From assembly GCA_027620105.1 (NCBI GenBank), contig JAQCIA010000006.1, positions 1 to 18,580 of the forward strand: 18,580 bases of DNA, read 5' to 3'. A model generated the notes under the pieces. It did no database searches. It had not been told where the DNA came from and saw nothing but the letters and a program-made list of their open reading frames with translations. The translations under genes and the position numbers were made by a program. Shown here piece by piece: positions 1-7,627 of the stretch (its first letter is position 1; each line of letters opens with the position of its first letter). Source of the stretch: Verrucomicrobiota bacterium (GTDB lineage: Bacteria > Verrucomicrobiota > Kiritimatiellia > UBA8416 > JAIOPI01).

Positions 1-1
1 C

Positions 2-814
2 GCCGGCGATGCCAGCGTGGCGCTGGCGATAAAAGAAGAGCGCCGCCGGGCCATGCAGGATCCGGTGGTGACCGCCGCGGAATTCGAACTCGCCATGTCA
101 GGCGATCAGGACGTGACACAGGCACCCGAAGAGGACGCGGCGCTGCGGGCGCCGGAAACCAACAATACGGGCAGCGCGGATAACGCGCCAAGCGAACTCC
201 CTGCGGCGCCCTCCACGGACATCGTTGCGCCGATCAATCCGAACGGGACAAAGGTCAAGGTCTATCCGCCAGAGAACAAGGTTCCGTTCGCCGACTCGGC
301 CTTCAAGAAAATCGTGCTGAGCCGCACCGAGAATTCGCCAATGGGCAGGACGGTGGCGGTGGCGGCCTTGGTAATGGCGGAGTCCGACGTGAGGCGGCTT
401 GACGGAATGCCGCGTCGGCAGGAAATCGTCGAACGTTGGAACCTGCGCCTGCAATTGCGTGTGCTCCCGGTTGCGGGTGAGCTTCAGAAGCTTGCCGTTT
501 ATGTGCAGCCCTACATCAAGAGTGCGCAAGCCCAGGGGCCGGTTTCGCCGGTGTTAGTCGATGTCATTCGTGTGGATTTGGCGCAGGTATCCACCGGGAC
601 GACCACCATTGATCTTCCCGCGGTGGAGTCAACGAAGCTGCGCGCGCGTGCGGGGCGCAATGCGTGGCAGGAATGGGGCAAGGAGTTTTACGGGGTGGTG
701 ATCAGCGTCTTCGACGCCACACCCACGCTTCTGTATCAAGGGGTATCCGTTCGCGGGTTGTTGAGTGAGGCTTCGGCTGAGCCGCCAAGCAACCCCCTGC
801 ACGCGCAGCCGTAG
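2..814 (+). CDS. Unrecognised protein, 5'-truncated by window edge
   Basis: The frame is open from the first bases of the window, so the gene probably starts outside it; the GTG at 17 is only the first possible start inside. About 270 residues are visible. Residues 1-85 (counted from the GTG) are low-complexity and rich in Ala, Glu, Pro and Asn, like a disordered linker. From about residue 90 the sequence looks like a folded domain, with alternating hydrophobic strands (VAVAALVMAESDV, LVDVIRVDLAQV, FYGVVISVFDAT) and conserved-looking Trp residues near the end. No hydrophobic membrane segment is seen in the visible part. I do not recognise the family and assign no function. It ends 12 bp before the stop of the convergent dehydrogenase gene. 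Confidence 0.6.
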   Translation, partial: AGDASVALAIKEERRRAMQDPVVTAAEFELAMSGDQDVTQAPEEDAALRAPETNNTGSADNAPSELPAAPSTDIVAPINPNGTKVKVYPPENKVPFADSAFKKIVLSRTENSPMGRTVAVAALVMAESDVRRLDGMPRRQEIVERWNLRLQLRVLPVAGELQKLAVYVQPYIKSAQAQGPVSPVLVDVIRVDLAQVSTGTTTIDLPAVESTKLRARAGRNAWQEWGKEFYGVVISVFDATPTLLYQGVSVRGLLSEASAEPPSNPLHAQP

Positions 815-826
815 GAGGCGTGGGGT

Positions 827-1717
827 TCAGGCGCCGGCAAGTCCGTTCATGTCCGCGAGCACGCGATAGAGCGCCTGCGTGCCGTGGTTTTCCAGTCCGG
901 TCGCCATGGCCCGGCGATAGAAATCGTGCGCCAGTGACAGGCCCGGCAGAGCCAGCTGCATGCGCCGCGCCTCGTCCAGTGCGACTCCCATGTCCTTGAC
1001 GAACAGCTTGATGAAGAAACCGGGGGCGTAGTCTCCTTTCACGATGCGCCGACCGAGATTGTTCACGGCCCAGGACGCGGCGGCACCACTGCCGATGACG
1101 TCGATCACGCGCGCCTGGTCAAGTCCCGCGCGGTGCGCGTACAGCAGGCTTTCGACGACGCCAATCATATTCGACGCGGCCAGGATCTGATTGCACACCT
1201 TCGTGTGCTGCCCGGCGCCGGCGTCGCCCATGTGTGCAATGGTAGGTCCCAGACGCTGCAACAGCGGTGTGGCACGCGCCACCGCATCGGCGGCACCGCC
1301 AACCATGATGGCCAGCGTTGCCTCGCGCGCACCGACATCGCCACCGGACACGGGGGCATCCAGCGCCAGCACCCCGCGCGCGGCGGCCTCGGCATGGATA
1401 CGCACTGCCAGGGCCGGTTGCGAACTGGTCATGTCGATGAGCATGGCACCGGGACGCGCGCCGGCGAGAACACCGTCCTCGCCCAGGATCACCTGCTCCG
1501 CTTCCGCGGGATACCCGACCATGGTGAAAATCGTGTCACTCTGCTCAGCCACAGCCCGTGGACTCGTGGCCCACGTCGCGCCGGCATCAAGCAGGCTCGA
1601 CGCCTTTGATCGGGTGCGCGAATGCACGCGGACGGGAAACCCCGCGCGCAGGAAATGTGCGCACATGGCGGCGCCCATGACGCCTGTGCCGATCCAACCG
1701 ATGTGTTGTGCTTGCAT
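827..1717 (-). CDS. 3-hydroxyisobutyrate dehydrogenase-family oxidoreductase
   Basis: This 296-aa protein is of normal length for the beta-hydroxyacid dehydrogenase family (3-hydroxyisobutyrate dehydrogenase, tartronate semialdehyde reductase), soluble NAD(P)-dependent enzymes that oxidise or reduce short hydroxyacids. The N-terminus has the Rossmann dinucleotide motif (GWIGTGVMGAAM, residues 8-19). The substrate-binding signature DAPVSGGDVGARE and the catalytic-lysine segment GAGQHTKVCNQ follow. The C-terminal helical domain includes FFIKLFVKDMGVALDEA. The substrate cannot be told from sequence. Its ATG lies 3 nt after the dinB stop codon, so it is probably co-transcribed and translationally coupled with dinB. 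The 3' end faces the unrecognised gene on the plus strand. Confidence 0.9.
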   Translation of the reverse strand: MQAQHIGWIGTGVMGAAMCAHFLRAGFPVRVHSRTRSKASSLLDAGATWATSPRAVAEQSDTIFTMVGYPAEAEQVILGEDGVLAGARPGAMLIDMTSSQPALAVRIHAEAAARGVLALDAPVSGGDVGAREATLAIMVGGAADAVARATPLLQRLGPTIAHMGDAGAGQHTKVCNQILAASNMIGVVESLLYAHRAGLDQARVIDVIGSGAAASWAVNNLGRRIVKGDYAPGFFIKLFVKDMGVALDEARRMQLALPGLSLAHDFYRRAMATGLENHGTQALYRVLADMNGLAGA

Positions 1718-1720
1718 GAT

Positions 1721-2917
1721 TCAGAGCCCGTTCCCGGCATTTTCAGACGCTTCGGCGGATGCACGCCGGATGCTGCCGCGACCGTGCCGTTGGCGAATGG
1801 TATCCACCGTGCGGCTCAATCGTTCTCGCCTGGGGTCCGAAGCGTTGTCGTCCCCCAGCAGGCTGAGCTGTTGTTCTGTCCGGTCAGAAAGTTTGCTCAC
1901 ACCAAATCCGACGAGGCGCACCGGTTGCTTGAGTGGTTCCGCGGCCAGCAAGGCCTCAGCTGTGCGCCGAAGGGTAATGTCGTCGCAGCAGGCGTGGGGG
2001 AGCGCGCGTTGCCGTGTGATTGTTTTGAAGCCCTGCCAGCGCAGCTTCAGGTGCACCACCGCGGCATAGACATGTGCCTCGCGCAAGCTGCGCCCGACGT
2101 CCTCAACGAGGTCGGCCAGCGTGCGTGCCACGACCGCACCATCGGAACAGTCACGCGCAAAGGTGTGTTCTCGCGAGATGCTTTTCTCCACGCGCTCGGT
2201 TTCGATGTCGCGCCCATCCTCGCCGTAGGCCAGCAGTCGCAGGTGGCACGCGGCATGTTTGCCGACGATGCTGGCGAGTGTCTGTTCCGAGACCGCCTGC
2301 AGCTCGCCGATGCAGCGAATGCCGCCCTGCTCCAGCATCTGCGCGGTCACGCGCCCAACGCCCCAGATGCGCGTGACGGGCAACGGCGCGAGAAAGGCGA
2401 GAATGCCTTCGCGAGCCGCGGGCACAACGGTTAATCCGTCCGGCTTGTGCAGATCGCTGGCGAGCTTGGCGAGAAACTTGTTTCCAGCCACGCCAACGGA
2501 TGCGGTCAGGCCCGTCTCCGCCACGATGGCATCCTTGATGCGTTGCGCCACCACGGGGCCGTCACCAAACAGGCGGCCGGCGCCGGAGACATCCAGGAAC
2601 GCTTCGTCAATGGAAAGCGGTTCGATGTACGGCGTGAACCGTTCCAGGATGGTAAAAATCTGGCGGGAGACATCGCGGTAGCGTTTGCCATTCACGGGCA
2701 GGAAGACGGCCTGTGGACAGAGACGGCCGGCATCGCGCGATGGCATCGCGCTATGGATGCCGAATTTTCGGGCTTCGTAGGACGCGGCGCAGACCACGCC
2801 GCGCTGGTCCGGCGGCGCGCCGACAATGACGGGTTTTCCACGCAACTCGGGGTGGTCATGCTGCTCCACCGCGGCGAAGAAGGCGTCCATATCCACATGC
2901 AGGATGGTCCGGTCCAT
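1721..2917 (-). CDS. dinB: DNA polymerase IV (Y-family translesion polymerase)
   Basis: This 398-aa Y-family polymerase copies past damaged bases. The acidic catalytic residues are visible: D9 in HVDMDAFFAAVE and D104-E105 in LSIDEAFLDVSG. The double Phe at 13-14 is the steric-gate region. SASYEAR-like finger residues (AASYEARKFGI), the thumb helix-hairpin-helix (TRIWGVGRVTAQML) and the little-finger domain (SISREHTFARD and following) occur in the normal order. A QLSLL motif at 350-354 resembles a beta-clamp binding peptide. After it comes a basic tail of about 44 residues (RQRHGRGSIRRAS). The ATG at 2917 gives the canonical N-terminus. No CTG-type LexA box is visible upstream. It heads a two-gene unit with the dehydrogenase. 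Confidence 0.95.
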   Translation of the reverse strand: MDRTILHVDMDAFFAAVEQHDHPELRGKPVIVGAPPDQRGVVCAASYEARKFGIHSAMPSRDAGRLCPQAVFLPVNGKRYRDVSRQIFTILERFTPYIEPLSIDEAFLDVSGAGRLFGDGPVVAQRIKDAIVAETGLTASVGVAGNKFLAKLASDLHKPDGLTVVPAAREGILAFLAPLPVTRIWGVGRVTAQMLEQGGIRCIGELQAVSEQTLASIVGKHAACHLRLLAYGEDGRDIETERVEKSISREHTFARDCSDGAVVARTLADLVEDVGRSLREAHVYAAVVHLKLRWQGFKTITRQRALPHACCDDITLRRTAEALLAAEPLKQPVRLVGFGVSKLSDRTEQQLSLLGDDNASDPRRERLSRTVDTIRQRHGRGSIRRASAEASENAGNGL

Positions 2918-2985
2918 GGCTTACCGTAGCGCTGGATGCGCGGATGGCCAATGGCAATCAGACGGTGCATGCCATTTGCTTGGAG

Positions 2986-3014
2986 TTGATGTCGTGAGCG
3001 TAGCCGAGTACAAA
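2986..3014 (+). promoter_or_regulatory. Candidate sigma70 promoter for the M20 amidohydrolase
   Basis: TTGATG (2986-2991) and TACAAA (3009-3014) are separated by 17 bp; each matches the consensus at four of six positions. Transcription would start near 3021, about 18 nt before the GTG start. An 8-bp palindrome CAAATTTG (3021-3028) sits at the predicted start point in this divergent dinB/M20 region. Assigned by eye only. Confidence 0.4.
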
Positions 3015-3038
3015 GGACTCCAAATTTGAGATTTACCC

Positions 3039-4238
3039 GTGAACAAAAATATAGATGTCGTGGCGCTGTTATCCGAGTTGGTGGCCTGCCCCAGCGTGAA
3101 TCCGGCAGAGCGCAAGACCTTCCGCGCTCCCTACGGCGAGGGGGCCCTGGCCGACCTGCTGGCGGCCAGATTGCGGTCCTGGGGTGCGCAGGTCGAATTG
3201 CGCGAAGTCGTCCCCGGACGGCCGAACGTGATTGCCTGTTTTGAAGGGAAGGACACATCGCGTTCGCTGATGCTGGAGGCGCATAGTGATACGGTCCAGG
3301 CGTCGGACATGACGATACCCCCATTCGCGCCGACGGTGCGGGACGGCCGCCTGTATGGCCGCGGGGCATGCGACACCAAGGGCCCGATGGCCGCGATGCT
3401 GCAGGGGCTGCGCCAGGTGCTGGATGCGGACGGGCAACCACCCGTCACCGTCTACTTCGTCTCCACCTGCGATGAAGAGCAGGGGGCACGCGGGGCACGT
3501 GCGCTGATTCAGAAGGATTTTCGTCCCGATTGGGCGGTGGTGGGCGAGCCGACAGATCTGGCCATCTGCCACGCGCACAAGGGGACGCTGCGCTGGGCAA
3601 TTGAGACGCAGGGGGTTGCCGTGCACAGTTCGGCACCTACACGCGGCGTGAACGCCATCTATCACATGACGCGCGTGATCGACATGATCGAGCGCGAAAT
3701 CGCGCCGTCGTTGCGATCGCGGCAACACGCGCTGCTCGGCGAGGCCACGATCAGCGTGGGGGTCATACGCGGCGGGACACAATCCAATGTGGTCCCCGCA
3801 GCCTGCATGATCGAGATCGACCGCCGGCTGCTGCCCGGTGAATCCGCGGAGGCCATCACCGCGGCCATGCGCGGCCAACTGGATGCGCTCAAGGCGAAAA
3901 CGCCAACCTTTGCCTACACGCTGCAGGCCTTGCAACACTACGAGCCCCTGGAAGTCCCGACGGACTCCGCGGCCTGCCGGCTTGCGGCGGAAGCCTGTGG
4001 CCGCGTGCTGCCTGCGGCCAAGTTCGTGACCGCCCCCTGGTCCTCCAACGCAGGCGTGTTTGCGGCATTGGGCGTGCCCTGCGTCCTCTTTGGCCCCGGT
4101 TCGATTCAACAGGCCCATACGAAGGATGAGTATATTGACCTGCGCGAATTGGAGCAGGCGGTCGATGTCTATGCTGCAATCATTCGCCAATGCGCGTCGG
4201 CCCGCGACTGGCCGCAACCGCTTCAGAAGCGCGCGTAA
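3039..4238 (+). CDS. M20-family metallo-amidohydrolase (ArgE/DapE-like)
   Basis: This 399-aa protein belongs to the M20 zinc peptidases and deacylases (acetylornithine deacetylase, succinyl-diaminopimelate desuccinylase, related peptidases). The metal and catalytic residues are seen in order: H82-x-D84 in EAHSDTVQ, D112 in GRGACDTKGPMAAM, E146-E147 in STCDEEQGARG, and a C-terminal His at 360 in IQQAHTKDEYIDL. The middle part (about 180-290) matches the dimerisation lid domain, with an HSSAPTRGVNAI-type segment. Which N-acyl substrate is cleaved cannot be decided; no other arginine or lysine pathway gene lies beside it. Translation appears to start at GTG 3039 with only a weak TTTGAG upstream. 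It is transcribed divergently from dinB. Confidence 0.88.
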   Translation: MNKNIDVVALLSELVACPSVNPAERKTFRAPYGEGALADLLAARLRSWGAQVELREVVPGRPNVIACFEGKDTSRSLMLEAHSDTVQASDMTIPPFAPTVRDGRLYGRGACDTKGPMAAMLQGLRQVLDADGQPPVTVYFVSTCDEEQGARGARALIQKDFRPDWAVVGEPTDLAICHAHKGTLRWAIETQGVAVHSSAPTRGVNAIYHMTRVIDMIEREIAPSLRSRQHALLGEATISVGVIRGGTQSNVVPAACMIEIDRRLLPGESAEAITAAMRGQLDALKAKTPTFAYTLQALQHYEPLEVPTDSAACRLAAEACGRVLPAAKFVTAPWSSNAGVFAALGVPCVLFGPGSIQQAHTKDEYIDLRELEQAVDVYAAIIRQCASARDWPQPLQKRA

Positions 4239-4328
4239 AAGAACGCCCTTCCCGGTCCCCTTGACTCGCGCGAACAGCTTGAGACCGTTTCTCCATGCCA
4301 TCCGAAGGATCGCTGGAGGCATTCAACG

Positions 4329-4436
4329 ATGATGCAGTCGACGAAGCTCGCGACAAAGAAGAAATCACCCGGAAAACCCGGAAGCGTAAAAAAAAGAAAC
4401 CGCGGCTCCGGGCCGCGGTTTATTTTTCGCCTTTAG
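4329..4436 (+). CDS. Possible small basic protein (35 aa)
   Basis: An ATG at 4329 (or 4332) is preceded by GGAGG at 4315-4319 with 9-nt spacing, a good ribosome binding site in an otherwise gene-free stretch. The peptide is strongly basic (a TKKKS segment, then GSVKKRNRGS). Its last third is encoded by the terminator hairpin at 4397-4421, which is odd for a real gene. A second frame starting at ATG 4295 would encode 55 residues, acidic then basic, but with a poorer ribosome binding site. No family is recognised; it may be chance or a decayed gene. Confidence 0.25.
   Translation: MMQSTKLATKKKSPGKPGSVKKRNRGSGPRFIFRL
4397..4427 (+). terminator. Rho-independent terminator downstream of the M20 gene
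   Basis: A perfect 10-bp stem AAACCGCGGC / GCCGCGGTTT (4397-4406 and 4412-4421) with a 5-nt loop is followed by ATTTTT. A run of eight A's at 4388-4395 lies on the other side, so it could also work in the minus direction. It lies 158 bp after the M20 stop codon. Confidence 0.85.
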
Positions 4437-4692
4437 GTCAGTCAGGTTTTGGACATTCATGAACCCTTAGGGTCGCCGCCCGTTGTGCCCCAACCAACCA
4501 GAGGACAGGTATCTATCAAGCATAGGCTGTGCCAGGGCTCGCGTGTCGCACCGCTTTGCGATTTCTTGACAGGGATCTGACGTTCCTGCCACACACGGGG
4601 GCAGATTGCGCACGGAACCTCACAATTTTCGCGGCTTCCCGCTGCGCGCTTCGATACGGCACGGCATGTCTTGTAACATGGAACGTATCCAT
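4437..4692. other. Intergenic region before mutY
   Basis: This stretch between the terminator and the mutY start shows no convincing gene. A perfect TTGACA at 4566-4571 is present, but there is no -10 box at the right distance. A weak TAACAT at 4674-4679 lies too close to the start codon to be persuasive. Confidence 0.5.
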
Positions 4693-5835
4693 ATGGCACA
4701 CCGAGACAAAGCGGCACAACCGCGCGCGCGAAAGCCGGCGGCATGGGTGGTGCGACTGGAAACGTGGTTCCGCGCGCATCATCGGCCGATGCCCTGGCGC
4801 AACAAGCCCACGCCGTACGCGGTGTGGATCAGCGAGATGATGCTGCAGCAAACCCAGGTTGCGACCGTGCTGCCAAAATTTGCGCATTTCGTGGCGTGCT
4901 TTCCGAACGTGCGCGCGCTCGCGGCAGCAGAGGAGCAGGCGGTGTTGAAGGCCTGGGAAGGCCTGGGCTACTACGCGCGTGCGCGGAACCTGCATCGGGC
5001 GGCGACAATCATCGTTAACGAGCTGGGTGGGCGGTTCCCCCGCACGGCAGCGGCCTGGCGGGAACTGCCCGGGATTGGCGCCTACGCCTCCGCCGCCATT
5101 GCGAGTATCGCCGAAGGGGAAGCCGTGCCAGCAGTGGATGGAAACGTGATGCGCGTGATGGCGCGGTTTTGGGGCATCACGGCGGACATCATGCGCCCCG
5201 CCTCACGGCAGACGGTTTATGACGCTTTGTTGCCACATATCCGGCGAGCGGATCCGAACCGCTTCAATCAGGGACTGATGGAGCTGGGTGCGCTGGTTTG
5301 CCGTCCGCGCAAGCCGCTTTGTCCAAGCTGTCCCCTGGCGCGGGACTGCGTGGCGCGGAAAACGGATCGCACAGAATCGCTGCCGCTGAAGTCGCGACCG
5401 AAGGCCGGTCCACACCATGCGATGGTGATGCTGGTGGTGGAGCGCCAGGATCAGGTGCTGCTTGCGCGCCGCCCGCGCGATGGCCTGCTTGGCGGGTTGT
5501 GGGAGTTTCCCCAGGGACGTCGACTCGAAGGCGAATCGGATGTCCACGCGGTGGCACGGATCACGCGCGCGGAAACCGGCTATGCGGTGCGCGTGTGCGG
5601 AACGTTGGCGCGCGTGAAGCACGCCTTCAGTCATTTTCGTGTGACGGTGCTCCCCGTCGTGTGCAGGTGCACAGGCGGCGCGCTTCGGGCGGCGCCAGAC
5701 GGTGCCGAACTGCGCTGGGTGACGCACGAAGCGTTGAAAGCGCTGCCACAGACCAAAGTGGCGCGGGAAGTTGGGCGGCAGTTGGGCGGTGAGAAGCGGC
5801 AAGGGCGCGCGCCACCTCAGCCAGGCGCACGCTGA
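4693..5835 (+). CDS. mutY: A/G-specific adenine DNA glycosylase MutY
   Basis: MutY removes adenine mispaired with 8-oxoguanine. Counting from the ATG at 4693 (380 aa), E48 in ISEMMLQQTQV is the catalytic glutamate. LPGIGAYASAAIAS (125-138) is the helix-hairpin-helix, and D149 in AVDGNVMRV is the catalytic aspartate. C203, C210, C213 and C219 have the C-x6-C-x2-C-x5-C spacing of the [4Fe-4S] cluster. The C-terminal part from about 235 is the NUDIX-like 8-oxoG recognition domain (RDGLLGGLWEFPQGR). The frame is open to a TTG at 4606, but the ATG at 4693, with GGAACG upstream, gives the normal family N-terminus. Its 3' end overlaps mutM by 19 bp on the opposite strand. Confidence 0.95.
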   Translation: MAHRDKAAQPRARKPAAWVVRLETWFRAHHRPMPWRNKPTPYAVWISEMMLQQTQVATVLPKFAHFVACFPNVRALAAAEEQAVLKAWEGLGYYARARNLHRAATIIVNELGGRFPRTAAAWRELPGIGAYASAAIASIAEGEAVPAVDGNVMRVMARFWGITADIMRPASRQTVYDALLPHIRRADPNRFNQGLMELGALVCRPRKPLCPSCPLARDCVARKTDRTESLPLKSRPKAGPHHAMVMLVVERQDQVLLARRPRDGLLGGLWEFPQGRRLEGESDVHAVARITRAETGYAVRVCGTLARVKHAFSHFRVTVLPVVCRCTGGALRAAPDGAELRWVTHEALKALPQTKVAREVGRQLGGEKRQGRAPPQPGAR

Positions 5836-6653
5836 CAGCGGGGGCAGAGATGGGTACTGCGTTGGGCCACAATGATGCGCTGAATGGTGGCGGCGCAGCG
5901 GGGGCAAGGCTCGCCGGTTCGGCGAAACACTTGCAGGCCATCCTGGTTGCGACCACGCCGGCCGGCGACGCTGTAGAAGTTCGTTTTGCCGGATCCCAGG
6001 GTGGTGCCCTGGGCACGGATTCCGCGGCGCAAGACGGCAAGGATCGCGGCGTGCAGCACGTCGACTTGGCGCGTCTGCAATGTCGCGCTGCTGCGCAGCG
6101 GGTGCAGGCGCGCGGCCCAGAGGGCTTCGTCGACGTAGATGTTCCCCAGTCCGGCAAGCACGTGCTGATCGAGCAGTAGCGGCTTCAGTTGGCGCGCGCG
6201 CTGGCGCAGCAAGGCGGACAGAACGACGGGGGTGAAGTTTCGATCGAGAGGCTCAGGGCCCATCCGGCCTAGGACGGCGGTCGGTTCCGTCACCACATGC
6301 CAGCGGCCGAATTTGCGTGTGTCGTGATAGCGCAGTTGGCGGTCGTCATCAAGGGCGAGGACGACGTGCTCGTGCCTGCTGCGGGGCGCGGTGTGGCTTG
6401 CAAACGCGAGGCGGCCCGTCATGCGGAGGTGGATGAGCACCGTCTCGCCCGCGTCCAGGCTGAGGACGATATACTTGCCGCGCCGGGTGATGGCATTGAT
6501 CCGGCGTCCGGTCACACGGCGACAGAACGCCTCGGGCGCCGGCGTGGCGATGATGCGCGGCCAGGCAATCTGGACGTCGCGGATGGTGTGCCCGGCCAGC
6601 CCCTCGCGGCGCAGGCCGCGGACAACGGTTTCGACTTCAGGCAGTTCGGGCAT
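5817..6653 (-). CDS. mutM: Formamidopyrimidine-DNA glycosylase MutM (Fpg)
   Basis: MutM excises 8-oxoguanine and formamidopyrimidines opposite cytosine and nicks the strand. The N-terminus is diagnostic: after Met removal, P2 is the Schiff-base nucleophile and E3 is catalytic (MPELPEVETVVRGL). K60 in RRGKYIVL corresponds to the conserved beta-hairpin lysine. GLGNIYVDEALW is the H2TH region. The C-terminal zinc finger uses C250, C253, C270 and C273 (C-x2-C-x16-C-x2-C). At 278 aa the length is normal. It is the last gene of a minus-strand run (STT3-like, fabI, mutM) and lies 51 bp after fabI. The stop codon lies inside the end of mutY, so the two GO-system genes converge and overlap. Confidence 0.95.
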   Translation of the reverse strand: MPELPEVETVVRGLRREGLAGHTIRDVQIAWPRIIATPAPEAFCRRVTGRRINAITRRGKYIVLSLDAGETVLIHLRMTGRLAFASHTAPRSRHEHVVLALDDDRQLRYHDTRKFGRWHVVTEPTAVLGRMGPEPLDRNFTPVVLSALLRQRARQLKPLLLDQHVLAGLGNIYVDEALWAARLHPLRSSATLQTRQVDVLHAAILAVLRRGIRAQGTTLGSGKTNFYSVAGRRGRNQDGLQVFRRTGEPCPRCAATIQRIIVAQRSTHLCPRCQRAPG

Positions 6654-6704
6654 GCCGGACTCCGCGCTCGTCAGCCCACGGCCGAAGATGCCGGTGGCAA
6701 GGGC

Positions 6705-7514
6705 TCAGGCCGGTTTTGCCCGCTCATGGTCGAGCAGATCGCCGCCCATGATCGACGCACCGCCGTCGACGTAGAGGACTTGTCCCGTGATCTTCTTCGA
6801 GAACTGGCCGAGCATGTAGACGACGGCATTGGCCACGGCCTGTTTGTCGGCGACGGGATCCCAGGGCAGGGGGCTGGCGCGGTCCCAGTGGTTGGCCATT
6901 TCCGAGAAGCCCGGGATTTTGGAGGCGGCCATGGTGGCCAGCGGACCGGCGGAAACGGCATTCACGCGCACGTGGTCGCGCCCGTGGCGACGAGCCAGCG
7001 CCTTCACGAGTGCCTCCAGGGCGGCCTTCTGCACCCCCATCCAGTTATAGAAGGGGAAGACATACTTGGTGTTGAAGGTCATGGCCACGATGGAGCCGCC
7101 TTCGGCCATGGCAGGCTGGGCGAAGCGGGCGACCGTCGCCAGCGAGATGCAGCTGATGTGGTGGGCCAGCTTGATATCATCCACCGCATCGGTGTGAAAC
7201 TCGGTGCCGAGGCAGGTCTGTGGGTTGGCAAAGGCGATCGAATGCACCACGCCCGAAATGGGGCCGATATCGCGAAACAGCGCCACGACCTCGTCCTGAA
7301 TCGTGATGTCGCAGAAGCGGATGTTGAGACCGGCGCGCTCGTCTTCCGTCATCTTGCTGCGGCGCGAGTCGATGAAGAGTTTTTTCATGCGCTCGTTCTG
7401 GACGGTGTAGACCACCTTGCCGCCCTGGCTTTCGATCGTCCGCCCGATGGCGTAGGCGATGGAGTCCTGATCCAGCAAGCCCATGACCACGTACGTTTTG
7501 TCTTTTTCCACCAT
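6705..7514 (-). CDS. fabI: Enoyl-[acyl-carrier-protein] reductase (FabI, InhA-like active site)
   Basis: FabI reduces trans-2-enoyl-ACP in the last step of each fatty-acid elongation cycle. The ATG at 7514 is chosen because AAGGAAG lies just upstream; the frame is open further to 7586. The 269-aa protein has the FabI-type cofactor loop (MGLLDQDSIAYAIG, 11-24), the SGVVHSIAFA segment, and the active site Y156-x6-K163 in FPFYNWMGVQKAALE. Residues before Y156 resemble mycobacterial InhA (FDPSRAMPAYNWM) rather than the YLGxER pattern of E. coli FabI: a Phe (F147) sits nine residues before the Tyr, and Thr replaces the usual Tyr ten residues before it. VSAGPLATMAASKIPGF is the substrate loop. It lies between the STT3-like gene and mutM. 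Confidence 0.92.
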   Translation of the reverse strand: MVEKDKTYVVMGLLDQDSIAYAIGRTIESQGGKVVYTVQNERMKKLFIDSRRSKMTEDERAGLNIRFCDITIQDEVVALFRDIGPISGVVHSIAFANPQTCLGTEFHTDAVDDIKLAHHISCISLATVARFAQPAMAEGGSIVAMTFNTKYVFPFYNWMGVQKAALEALVKALARRHGRDHVRVNAVSAGPLATMAASKIPGFSEMANHWDRASPLPWDPVADKQAVANAVVYMLGQFSKKITGQVLYVDGGASIMGGDLLDHERAKPA

Positions 7515-7627
7515 GCGACACTTCCTTCGGTTGGGCGCTTTGTTCTCCCGCGATGAGGGGTGCAGTTTCGTCAGAATCTGAATCAAAAGTCACGCACAAA
7601 GCGCGCGTTCGGGGGACGCGGGGGGCA

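Noticed and set aside
2918..3038. LexA/SOS box upstream of dinB
   Set aside because: No CTG-N10-CAG or GAAC-N4-GTTC type site is visible in the region; the host's own LexA motif is unknown.
4566..4571. Perfect TTGACA, possible -35 box for mutY
   Set aside because: The hexamer at 17 bp spacing (CCACAC) does not resemble a -10 box.
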